A stretch of 64,000 bases of DNA from Pyrus communis. Taxonomy: Eukaryota > Streptophyta > Magnoliopsida > Rosales > Rosaceae. The position numbers were made by a program, and so were the translations under genes. The stretch spans positions 5,948,121 through 6,012,120 of the forward strand of contig NC_084803.1 in assembly GCF_963583255.1 (NCBI RefSeq), given 5' to 3'. Under the pieces are notes generated by a model. The model worked only from the letters and a program-made list of their open reading frames with translations, was not told the origin of the DNA and made no database searches. Numbering within the stretch: position 1 is the first letter of the stretch; each line of letters begins with the position of its first letter. Below are positions 36,627-46,925 of the stretch, piece by piece.

Positions 36627-36937
36627 TGTGACATCTCACATCCTCCAGGGAATGGATCATGTAAGCCTTATATGTATATTCTCATCTCTACCTAGCACAA
36701 GGTTTTTTGGGAGCTCATTGGCTTTGGGTTCCATTAGAACTCTGAAGTTAAGTGAGTTCGCGCAAGAGCATTCCCAGGATGGATGACCTTCTGGGAAGTT
36801 CTCGTGTGAGTTCTCAGAAACAAAACCGTGAGGGCGTGGTCAGGGCCCAAAGCGGTCAGGGCCCAAAGCGGACAATATCGTGCTACGGTGGAGTCGAGCC
36901 CGAGATTTGTGGTGGGGGCCCAGGCCGGGATGTGACA
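36627..36937 (+). mobile_element. Cassandra TRIM solo LTR with 5S rRNA-like promoter region
   Basis: A 311 bp LTR from TGTGACATCTCACATCC to GGGATGTGACA is flanked by TATAA on both sides (36622-36626, 36938-36942). The 5S-like block at about 36731-36810 contains the box A relative GAAGTTAAGTGAG, GGATGGATGACC, and the box C relative CTTCTGGGAAGTTCTCGTG. Cassandra elements are known for carrying 5S sequence in their LTRs. The LTR has a private short direct repeat of CAGGGCCCAAAGCGG near 36841-36871. Only one LTR remains, so it arose by LTR-LTR recombination. Confidence 0.88.
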
Positions 36938-37653
36938 TATAAGATTAAAAATTTGAAATTTTTTTATAAAAATTTGAAATTTTTTTATGAAAATTTAATG
37001 GTTACAAACTTATTCTATTTTTGTTTTTTATATTTGAAAAATGCTTGAATTGAAAATTAATTAGGAGTTTAATAAGGGTGTGAGTATTAAAACTCTAAAT
37101 CAATTACTAATTTTTTTTTTTTTTTATAAAAATTATGTAACTTTCATGTAATTCATTAATATATTAATGCTAAGAACTTTGATCAAAATTTAAAAACTGA
37201 TAAGATTTTAGTTAATGAATATTAGAAACCAAGAATCGGAGACTAATTTTTCCTATTTTTAAGCAGCCAAGCTTTCCTCTAATTTCGAAAGGGTATGCAA
37301 CTATATGGTGGATTATCTAAAAGATGCTTATTCCCTAGAAAACAACTAGCTAGCTGATAGCTCTGGGATGATACTAAACCAATCATTTAATGTACATGAA
37401 TGCTTTGCAATAGCCTCACTAATAAAACATATATTATATAAAATGTAACATCAAATAATTTGGATGGAATTGGAACTAGTGATCTAGTATAATTAGCTTC
37501 TATGCACAAAATTATATAGTACTACTATTCTGTATTGTTTTTTCCTCGTCTCTTTTTCTGTGTGATTAGATTCGGTTCCTCTTGCAGTGACCAAAATATC
37601 AAGTGCTACAGTAGCAAGGAGCATATAATGCATTTAAACTTTTTTTCTCCGGA

Positions 37654-37823
37654 CGAGGATTCTCTACCCTTCTAATCTCTCTATCCTTCCATAGCTTCCT
37701 ATTTGAACGGTCATGGTTAAACCACGTCAACATCTTATATTCATTTTTTTTTATAGAAATAATAAGACAAAAAACAATACGTAAAAGGAAAAGATGAGAA
37801 TAGAAGGGTAGAAAATCCTCCTC
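37654..37823. mobile_element. Small MITE, ~170 bp
   Basis: GAGGATTCTCTACCCTTCTA on the left pairs with TAGAAGGGTAGAAAATCCTC on the right. AT-rich interior, no coding capacity, target duplication not obvious. Confidence 0.65.
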
Positions 37824-40800
37824 ATTTTTCTTGATAAGATTACTGTGCCCCTGGGATGCATATCATATGACATTTGTTTGTGTGAAATAACCTATGAGTG
37901 GTCAATTATATATGGGGTTTTGAATATGAAGGTTTAATTTTTATATGCTTTCACTCGAATCAAATGAAATAATGCTTTGGCTACGTAACTTCTATAATTT
38001 TCTCAATTTAAACCAACTGAATTTTTAAATGACGTTGAGTGTACTGCGTCGGTCTCTAACAAAAACATTATATTAGGGCATAAGCACATAGAGGAAAGGT
38101 TATTGGCAGAGTCGAGTTATGCTCAACCTATACATAGATAAGCTTGTTGTGTGTATGTTAAGACAACACTAAATAAGGCTAATGACTATTTAGGCCAATA
38201 AGATTCTCTTAACATGCAAAACTTATCAAAACTCTCCATTAAGAAAACCAAAAAGAAAAGGAAAAGAAACCTTGCGATCGAGGAATTGCCACCATTCTTT
38301 AAAACCAATCTCTTTTGAATTCAAACAAAATAAAATGTCACTAATGATCTAACCTTCCATTTTGGCACAATGTTCTTGTCATTTACTATTTATGAAAAGT
38401 AGAAAAGAGAAATAAAAATTAAGATCACCAAATCTTAATTACTATTACTAATAGCCTAGGGGAATCACCTTTCTACAACAAATGGCTTCTTTTCAATTTC
38501 ATAGCCCTAGTTTGGTACTTAGTTGATTCTGAAAAAAGTGGTTATAGAAAAAAACTCCCAACTTTTTTATGTTTGGTAAACATTCAGCTTCAGTTTTTTT
38601 TCATAGTTTGGGGTGAAAAAAAAGTCAAAAACACAAAGCTGCAAAACCTAGCTTTGAAAAACCAGCTTTTTATTTCACATCTGTTTTACACAAAAGTTTA
38701 TCAAACACTATAATACTGTTTTTTTTTTTTTTTCAAAAGCACTTTTACAAAAAAGTTTAGCAAACACTCTGCTACTTTATTTCACATCTACTTATCCTCA
38801 CAGTACAGCAGAAACAATTTTATTTCAAAGCACAACAATACCAAACCAACCCTTAGTACAAGAATTGCTTTCATGACATGCTCAAGCTGTCCACATTGAT
38901 TAGGATTCAAATTAACATCATCACAATTATCTCCACAACATTTCCTCAAGAGAACAATTGCACAATATGCAAACCGCCCCACCAATGTTTTGCTTTGACA
39001 AACAACAAAAACCCCACAAGGGATTTGACTAATTTCATGAGTCTTAACCAAAAAGAAAACCAAAATCTTCTAATTAGTGGATGACACACCCCACCAAAGT
39101 TTTACTTGCTAATTATTCAACAAGAATGCCTTAATAAAGGCTATAATAAAAGGCACGTTAGTGGGGAAAGGAGGCTCTTAGATCAAAACACCTGAAAATT
39201 GCTTGTTTGCCAAGATGCGAGAAAGTAAAAAAAAAAAAACAAAGAAAGTAAAGGAAGATAGTGGTGCGCTAGCCCACCGCACAGACTATGGGCTGTAGGA
39301 CTTGAAGTTTGTTATTTAAAGTAAAACGGAATGTCACAAATTAAAAAGGGCAGCCGACATAAGTTGTACAAAACTAAACCATGACTTGGAATTACAGATC
39401 AAGTGTTTTGTACTTATTTTATGTGTGGTATCTATCATTAATTGACATGTGATAAATTTATGATAATAAAATTAAGGAGTGTTACATTTATTAACACGTA
39501 TCAGCCAACAATAAATGTCACATAGAGACCACATACAAAATAAATGCAGAATATTTGAATTATGTAATTTCATCTAATGTTTTCATGTATGATTCATAAT
39601 CTTTCAGATCGAACTGTTCTATTTTTATTTTGCAAAGTTTTGGTTGTTGGGATTAAGGTTTTGTCGAGATTATAGCAAATATTTTGCTTTCTAATGACCA
39701 CAAAGACAACAAGCCCATAAATGTAATGAGTGCCTAATCTAGGGTAAATTACTTGATTGGCCCAAATATATATTGGATACAAAGCTCCTACATATGCTTA
39801 AGGCTCAAACCATGACTCTTCGGCAAAAATTGAGGTAGTGGATTCACGTGTTTATATTCATCCAAAGCCCATAACATGAGATTGAGAATTCTTTTGTTCA
39901 TTTTGGAAATATCAAGAAACCCAACAATTTTCTTTTGACAAATAACAACCTTTTTTTTTTTTGGTAACTTCAAAAAGCCAATATTGTTGGGAAATTTGGA
40001 GAAGAGTAATTCTTGGGAGACTAAAATTTTTAAACCAAATGATGTGTCACTAATAAGAAACAAGCACATTAAACAACACTTAATTTATAATCCAATCATC
40101 TCCAACCACATCATTTAGTTTACAAATTTGGTTTAAAAAAAATTTGATCTCCCTAACATTATTCTTTGGAAAAATGTAGTTTTTAGGGGCTCAAAACACT
40201 TTTGTCCTCCATTTTTAATTTTTCTAGAATTGTCAATTTTTACTATGGAACAACTTAACTAACCCTATGACAGTTCTAGAAAAATGGAAACCAAGAAAAT
40301 AGTTTAATATGTGAACCACATTATTGCTAGCACATTGTGAGGCTTAGGCCACCCCATCCCATTTAGTGTAGATAATATCGTTTGTTTACAACATACAAAT
40401 ATAAAACTTGGGAGAGTCTCAAGTTTTTTTTTCTTCTAAATTTCTCAATTTTACCCCGCGCAAGGTGAATTAGGTTGTTACCTTGGAGTAGAGGAACATA
40501 AAATATAGATACCCTTATCAAGAAGAAAAATATTAGTAGTATTTTAGCAAGGCCGTTTATGAGATTTTAGAAGCTCTGTACGAAATTTATAAAAGGGCCC
40601 CTTTAAGATAGTTTTTAATTTTTTTTTAAGTAAGATAATGTGTTGATGCTAGAAAGCAATAACTTAAATCAAAACAAAATTTAGGACTCATTAATTGTAA
40701 GTTTACAAACGTCACTAAATACTAAGTAAAAAGAGTTACAAACATACCTTCACTAAATAATCAAAAGCAGTCAAATCTTAAACAACCAAATAAGAAATAA

Positions 40801-41020
40801 AACTTCAAAAACTGTAACTTTAAAGTTTCACTTGAATAAAAAAAAACGTTTTATAGGGTGTTATAGGCACTCCAAATTTTATAATTAAAAAGAAAACAAT
40901 TTACACTTATAAAGAGTGCACAATGAAATTTTAAAATGCTAATGAAAGTAAATTTTTTAATATATAGCATTATTACATATAAAAATTAAATGGTAAATTT
41001 TTTTGGAAGCCTTTCAAATT
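37824..41020. other. Intergenic stretch with degraded TIR elements
   Basis: No gene recognised. At about 38504-38853 the ends CCCTAGTTTGGTAC and ATACCAAACCAACCCTT are inverted and the interior has the CAAAAGCACTTTTACAAAAA words typical of hAT-like MITEs. At about 39412-39552 a ~140 bp imperfect inverted repeat pairs TTATTTTATGTGTGGT with ACCACATACAAAATAAA. The rest is AT-rich. Confidence 0.5.
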
Positions 41021-41023
41021 TAG

Positions 41024-41605
41024 GAGTCCATATTTTATGCACCCAAATATCCCTATGACCCCTCTGTGACCCATCTAAATATGCGACACGTGTCCACCCG
41101 CTCACTAATATTATCTCTGTTAATTTTTCAATTAGCGTTGACCCCTGTTATCTGCTAAAATTATCAATCTCCCTCTGTAAGTAATTTGTTCTTATTTTAT
41201 ATGTGAATGAATTGACATAGATGCAGCTTTTGTTTATGGCTTTTTTTTTTTTTTTTTTTCACGGTTTTTGCCCAGATTTTGGTCTTGATTAAACTAATCC
41301 AAGCTGGATTTCGAAATTCTCAATCTTCATGTCCAAGCACTGAACCATGGAGCCCAGATTTTGATCTTGATAATTTTGGAAGCCAAAGCGAGGGAGAAGG
41401 AGAGTCGCGACAAAGGTAATTGGAAGATCCAAGCGTCATTTGCATTTTGCAATTATTTTCTAAAAAAATTTAGTAGATAAAAGAGGAAATAACATGGGTT
41501 AATGCGAACTGAAAAATTAACATAGCTAATATTAGTAAGTGATGGACACATATCGCATATTTAAAGGGGACATAGGGGTATTTGAGTGCAGAAAATTTAG
41601 ACTCC
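41024..41605. mobile_element. TIR element, ~580 bp with ~150 bp inverted ends
   Basis: The left arm (GGAGTCCATATTTTATGCAC ... AATATGCGACACGTGTCC ... GTTAATTTTTCA) is mirrored by the right arm (TGAAAAATTAAC ... GGACACATATCGCATATT ... AAAATTTAGACTCC). The unpaired centre is about 280 bp. Long TIRs suggest a Mutator-like or fold-back origin; no clear duplication found. Confidence 0.65.
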
Positions 41606-41609
41606 AAAT

Positions 41610-42855
41610 GATTAGGGCCACATAAGACCTTTGGTTCCCGAAAACCGACTCTATTTTTTAGACCTATATTATCAAGCAAATACAAAAACAAAATGAAAAG
41701 AAAACAGTGATTATAATAGGTTTCGTCAAAGACCATTACGCTATAAGAATCCTTCATTTGGCCAAGCACTGGTTGACTTTTGATCTCTACGTTGTCCTAA
41801 CATGCATCGATCCTTATAAAATTCATGCCATAGTTACATAGTAAATAATCAAATAAAAGTCATGTCATGTCATCTTTATTTCTTTGTGACTTATGATCCC
41901 ATTTGGGTTGGGAATTGGAATTGCGTTCTTCACATCACGGCAGCTTTCCTCGGTCACCGTTTACCGCCTACCATTTCCATTTCCGCACAACAAACTAAAA
42001 TAGGCTCTAGGAATGCTAAATCAGTAGGTCACTGTTTAACGTTGTAGACGATGACCGACAGACCGATAGTTGTCGGTGACCGCTGGTCACGCCACAAAAG
42101 GGGAACGGGCTCACGTAGGTCATAGGTAGATCCCATATCATCTTTTTGGGGTGTGAGTAGACATTTAACCAAAGGTATATCTCCAAAGTAATTAACTCTA
42201 TTTAAACAGGAAAAAAAATTACATAGGTTTAATGTAAGGGAAACTAATAAAAAGGATTTGAAAACTTTGAGTTTAAACGATAAGAATAAAATAAAATGTA
42301 AATTGAATAGTACCAAGATTGACCTTTTAGTGTACAAATGTGGTTTTTCGTTAAAGTGAACAGTACCAAGAGTTTTTCGTTAAAGTTTCCTTCAATGTAC
42401 CTTGTGCCAAGTAGGGGACATCAAAGGAAAAAACCAAACACAGTATCCAAGTTCCATGATATTATCAAAGTTCTCATTTTTTTTCTTTGTGTTTGTCCCA
42501 CCATGGGGGGAGTTGGTGGGATTTGCCCCAAAAGAAACCTTCAGAAGCTTCTGCAAAACAAAGATTGTACGTAGTGATGATATAACATACTTTCTCCAAC
42601 CATCTCGATTAACTTCTGAACTTGGTAAATGAAATTAAGACCAAATAACTTCTTGCCAAAACTAACGTGTGCAACAAATTCACGTTACTTATTCACAAGC
42701 TAACGTGGACACCAATTCACATTACTTTTCCGAATATGGAAAGGGACATGAGAACAAACAGAAGAGAAAATAACTGTTGGAAGCCACCAAAAATTAATGA
42801 GAAAAGAAGACGACATGCAACTCCTACTAAACCCTAATAAATGGGGCAGTTGGTT
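41610..42855. other. Intergenic stretch, nothing recognised
   Basis: AT-rich DNA upstream of the duplicated BURP block. Only short reading frames without recognisable content; a small GC-richer patch near 42040-42120 has hairpin potential (CCGATAGTTGTCGG). Confidence 0.5.
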
Positions 42856-42929
42856 GTTTAGTTTGAAACGATTAAAGTCGCAAGTAGTAAAGATTGCCCC
42901 ATTCCTCTAAGAAAAGATATAATGTTTGT

Positions 42930-43055
42930 TTTTTTTGTCAAACGAAAAATTTTGTTAAATTAAATGTTAGATTAACTACCAACAAAGTTCGAACCCATGC
43001 TGTTATGCAAGGACTCAATACCTTTTCACTACTGTGGCAAATGACCACTTGCGAC
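42930..43055 (-). mobile_element. tRNA-derived SINE with 11 bp target duplication
   Basis: On minus: GTCGCAAGTGGTCATTTGCC, A-box-like TAGTGAAAAGG, B-box GGGTTCGAACT, AATTTAACAAAATTTTTCG, then a short A tail. Flanked by ATAATGTTTGT at 42919-42929 and 43056-43066. Same family as 25723-25858. It was present before the segmental duplication because block 2 has it at 58938-59051. Confidence 0.8.
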
Positions 43056-43828
43056 ATAATGTTTGTGTGTGGTGGTAACAATATATATACTACACATTTT
43101 CTAAAGAGTACTTGATAAGTTTGCATTAATTTTAAGTATTAACAAATAAAACATGTAATTCAATATTAATAGATTGTAAGCCTTTATGAAAGTGGTTTAA
43201 AAATACTCTAAATCGTTTTCAGCTCCCAATAAACGTTTTTAAATGACAAGAAAGTTCAATTTTTGTTTTGTTTAAAAAATCACTTAAATTGTTTTATTTT
43301 AAAAGTAAAATTTTTATTAAAATTTTTAACATGCTCTAATTAAAAAGCTTAACACTTTTACGTAAACTGATCCTATAATACCACCTAATAGAGTTACAGA
43401 GACCTTAAAATTTTATCAACTGTCTCTCATTGAATTAACTTAAAGTACAAACCAATGACCAGTCCAAGCTATGCACCTATTTGTTTTCAGAGTTTGCACG
43501 CACTCACACACTCACATGTATATCCTATCTTATAACAATTTTTGTCACAAATGATCTTGAAATTGACATATCAAATCAAGATGATCATTAAAATTAAAAA
43601 AATTTCAATGCAGTTATTAAATAAAAATGCTATAGATCAATATCATCCATATCTAGAGACTACACTGAATTCAAGCACCTATGTTTAAAAATTACATTAA
43701 TTGACTTTCGATTAAAATAAAATCATCTTAATTAGATGTGTCGAGACATCTTGCGATAAAAAACCAACTCATATTGTTTCTTGTTCACTCTCATGCAGCT
43801 GCATTGTCTTGAGTCCCTACATGGCCTG

Positions 43829-43836
43829 CACGTGTC
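43829..43836 (+). promoter_or_regulatory. ABRE/G-box CACGTGTC of BURP gene 1
   Basis: CACGTGTC lies 249 bp upstream of the BURP gene 1 start codon and about 148 bp upstream of its TATA box. CACGTG with GTC is the core ABA-response element bound by ABF/AREB factors. RD22-type genes are drought- and ABA-responsive, so a role is plausible but inferred. The equivalent position in block 2 reads CACGTCC. Confidence 0.55.
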
Positions 43837-43976
43837 CTAATCGATATCCATGAAATTAAGTATCAATGAAATTAAGTGAGTGAGCCTGGGGCAGTTGACG
43901 TAATTGAGTAGTCGACATGCTGGTGGAAGTCTTACTTATGGACCCATCAACTTTCAGTACATGGTACATTTTCCTC

Positions 43977-43983
43977 TATAAAT
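43977..43983 (+). promoter_or_regulatory. TATA box of BURP gene 1
   Basis: TATAAAT, 101 bp upstream of the start codon, in the conserved context TTCCTCTATAAATG shared with block 2. Confidence 0.7.
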
Positions 43984-44077
43984 GTGGAATCTATTTGCTA
44001 TTGTTACCACATTCACTAGCTCTGAGTTACTTTCTTTCTTCATCCATTAGCTTTCTGTTCCAATATTTTCAGTCTCA

Positions 44078-46068
44078 ATGGGGTTCTGTCTCCCTCACAT
44101 CCTTGCTTTTCTAACTGTAAGCTTTCTAATTTTGATATATTACTTTTTGATTTCAGTTGATTTGCGTTTGCTTCCGTGCTGATGAGGGTTTAAATATTGT
44201 TAATTTGCAGCTCACACTGGTGGCATGCCATGCTGCTCTACCACCTCAACTTTACTGGAACTCTGTCTTGCCAAACTCAAAAATGCCAAAAGCTATCAGT
44301 GAACTTCTCCAGCCTGCAGGTTAGTATTAGAGTCTCAGAGAAGCTCATATATTGTGTATTCCTTAGACAATAATTCTATTTAGACATACAAAATTAACAC
44401 CATTACTGACACTCTCGCTGACGAGTTTAACCATCGTATACATGTAAGAAATGCATCTAAATATTCTCTAAAAGTGATATAATCCATTGTAATAGCAACA
44501 ATTTAGTATTATAAAAGATGAAGGGATGGAATAGCTTAAATGTTCTCATTGATCATTGGATTGTGGTCTTGGTATACATGTACTTATTTTCTCACATGTG
44601 TAAAAAAAAGCCAAAATATAAGAAGTCAATTTCAAAACAATCAGTCAACTTTTTATAAACTTTTCTCTTGTGTAATTAACTGAAATTTCTGAAATCAAGT
44701 GGTTGATGCGTTCTTAATACCTTCAATAATTTGACTTCACAATTGTGCGTATCTGCTGATAAACTTAATGGCACTTAGCTATATGATTTTATGTTGTTGA
44801 AAATATAATTTGACTTCAAAATTATGAATATGTGCCGATAAACTTGACTGCACTTTTAGTTTTAGATATATGATCTTAACAGTGAATCCCCATATTTTCT
44901 ATATATGATCCGAATATTCTCACAAATTTTAGCTTAATAATTTTGATGTTCTACCTCTTCTCACTTGTTCTATATTTATGTTTGCTAATTTGCAGATTTC
45001 ACAGAAGATAAGAGCACCTCTGTTGCAGTAGGAAAGGGTGGTGTCAACGTTGATGCTGGAAAAGGAAAGCCCGGAGGCACCCATGTCGATGTTGGGAAGG
45101 GTACCGGAGTGCATGTGGACGCTGGAAAGGGAAAGCCTGGAGGCACCAATGTAAACGTCGGGAAGGGCGGAGTGCACGTGGAAGCCGGAAAAGGAAAGCC
45201 AGGCGGCGGCACTAAGGTGAACGTAGGAGGCAAAGGCGGTGTTGGGGTGAACACCGGGAAGGGAACCAACGTTGGTGTTGGCAAAGGAGGAGTGTCCGTA
45301 AACACAGGGCCCAAGGGAAAGCACGTGTATGTTGGAGTAAAACCAGGAGAAAGCCCTTTTGTATACAAGTATGCAGCCACGGAAACCCAACTCCATCAAG
45401 ACCCAAACGTCGCTATTTTCTTCTTGGAGAAAGACATGCGTCCTGGAACAACAATGAAATTGCACTTCACCACGAATTCAAACACACAAACCTTCGTGCC
45501 GCGCGAAACTGCGGAATCCTTCCCATTTTCGTCGAACAAGCTGCCAGAAATCTTCAACCAATTTTCAGTGAAATCGGGTTCTGTGGAAGCGGATATAATC
45601 ACTGGTACGATTCAAGAGTGCGAGAATCCAGCCATTAGAGGAGAGGAGAAATATTGTGCTACCTCTTTGGAGTCCATGATTGACTTCAGCACTTCCAAGC
45701 TTGGAGGAGAAAATGTTCGAGCAATTTCGACAGAAGCCGGGAAAGGAGCCACTCTGCAGAAGTACACAATAGCTTCTGGAGTGAAGAAGTTGGCGGCGGA
45801 TAAGTCCGTCGTGTGTCACAAGCAGAACTATCCCTATGCTGTTTTTTACTGCCATGCAACGAAAACAACCAGAGCTTATGTGGTGCCCCTTAAAGGTGCT
45901 GATAGGGTGAATGTTAAGGCAGTAGCAGTCTGCCACACAGACACATCAGATTGGAACCCTAAACATTTGGCCTTCCAAGTCCTCAAAGTCAAGCCGGGAA
46001 CTGTTCCGGTCTGCCATTTCCTTCCCAGTGATCATGTTGTCTGGGTTCCAAACCAGAAATCTACATGA
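44078..46068 (+). CDS. BURP-domain protein, RD22-like (copy 1)
   Basis: Secreted plant protein of the BURP family; RD22-type members respond to drought and ABA and act in the cell wall (family knowledge). Exons 44078-44116, 44211-44319 and 44996-46068 give 406 residues. Order: signal peptide (1 to about 21, MGFCLPHILAFLT... VACHA), the conserved PPQLYWNSVLPNSKMPKAI segment, a Gly/Lys/Val-rich region of repeated VGKGGVxVxAGKGKPGG units (about 60-152), a linker (about 153-171), then the BURP domain (about 190-404). The cysteine-histidine signature CH-X10-CH-X25-CH-X25-CH is complete (CHKQNY, CHATKT, CHTDTS, CHFLPS). No defect seen. A near-identical paralogue is at 61032-63023; the two differ at 17 residues. 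Confidence 0.95.
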
Positions 46069-46925
46069 TTTGACTGATCAAACCTTCAGTTCTACATATG
46101 ATGATGTGATCAGCTTAATTAGCATAGTTTGAGTGGCAACAGTTTGAAATTAAATCGACTGTCGATTACTTCTTATTGTCACTATGTATTTCAACCTATG
46201 TATAAACTCATAAATGAAAGCATGCTATCGTGTGGACTTGTACCAAAAGCATGCTATAGTGGACGTGCTCTACAACATTCAGTAATAGTTATATATGCTT
46301 TGACTCTGCGGTGCCAACTGTCCATTGGTTCAGTATTGAATTGTGGTGCTACTATATGCATGATACACAGGTTACATCTCTTTTGTCTTAGAAGAGGGAG
46401 GGTGTTGAGTATGTTGAGAGTGTGAATCACATGTTAGATATTTAACGAATTCTGTATTTGCTTATAAGGAAATGTAACCTCAATTTCTTTACGATCTAAT
46501 CAAAGCAAGAGAATGCCAAGAAGCTAAAATCCTAAACCAAGGGACACCTCATAACAAAGGGAAGTTTCATTTGTACAAATAAAAATCCACAAAAAACCTT
46601 ACCACAAAAATACAAATTGAAAAAAAATCAGGCCACTATTGCATGCTTCAAAATTAAAGAAAATTTCAGGCTACTGCATGCTCTTGCTTTCCGGGGTTTC
46701 CCCACAAAGTTTTTCTGTTGACAGGTAGGCCGACAAAATAATGAGAGCTTCACACCAGGCAATGGCAAGGTCTGCATGTTTTACACCTAATCCCAACAAA
46801 TTTGGTAGTCCACCTTCTTACTTCCCTATAAAGATTGAACCCATATGCTATTGTTTACCATATCTCTCTTGAGTTTTCTTGTTTCATCCAGTAATTTTCA
46901 TTTGTGTTGCAAAAGTTGAGTCTTT

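Larger units (their letters stand above)
34920..37253. mobile_element. Mutator-like TIR element, copy B (interrupted twice)
   Basis: Same family as 31930-33314. The ends are AGGACACTTTGGATGCAATC on the left and GAATCGGAGACTAATTTTTC (complementary type) on the right, flanked by the 9 bp duplication TATTTTTAA at 34911-34919 and 37254-37262. It is interrupted by a MULE MITE (35128-36296) and a Cassandra solo LTR (36627-36937). Removing both inserts and their duplications leaves about 840 bp, matching copy A. Confidence 0.85.
42856..46556 (+). repeat. Segmental duplication, block 1 (BURP gene 1 and flanks)
   Basis: About 3.7 kb that recurs at 58865-63512 in the same orientation, beginning GTTTAGTTTGAAACGATTAA and ending CACCTCATAACA. 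Similarity is very high in the gene, introns and ~1.2 kb of upstream DNA. A further matching part (47172-47357 with 63814-64000) shows the duplicated unit continued rightward past this point. Confidence 0.93.

Noticed and set aside
31930..37253. Copies A and B read as a segmental duplication
   Set aside because: Similarity stops exactly at inverted termini, and each copy has its own different 9 bp target duplication, so they are two transposon insertions.
44985..45380. Minus-strand Pro/Thr-rich frames opposite both BURP genes (also 61940-62335)
   Set aside because: Antisense shadows of the Gly/Lys/Val repeats; the sense frame has a complete BURP domain, introns and signal peptide.
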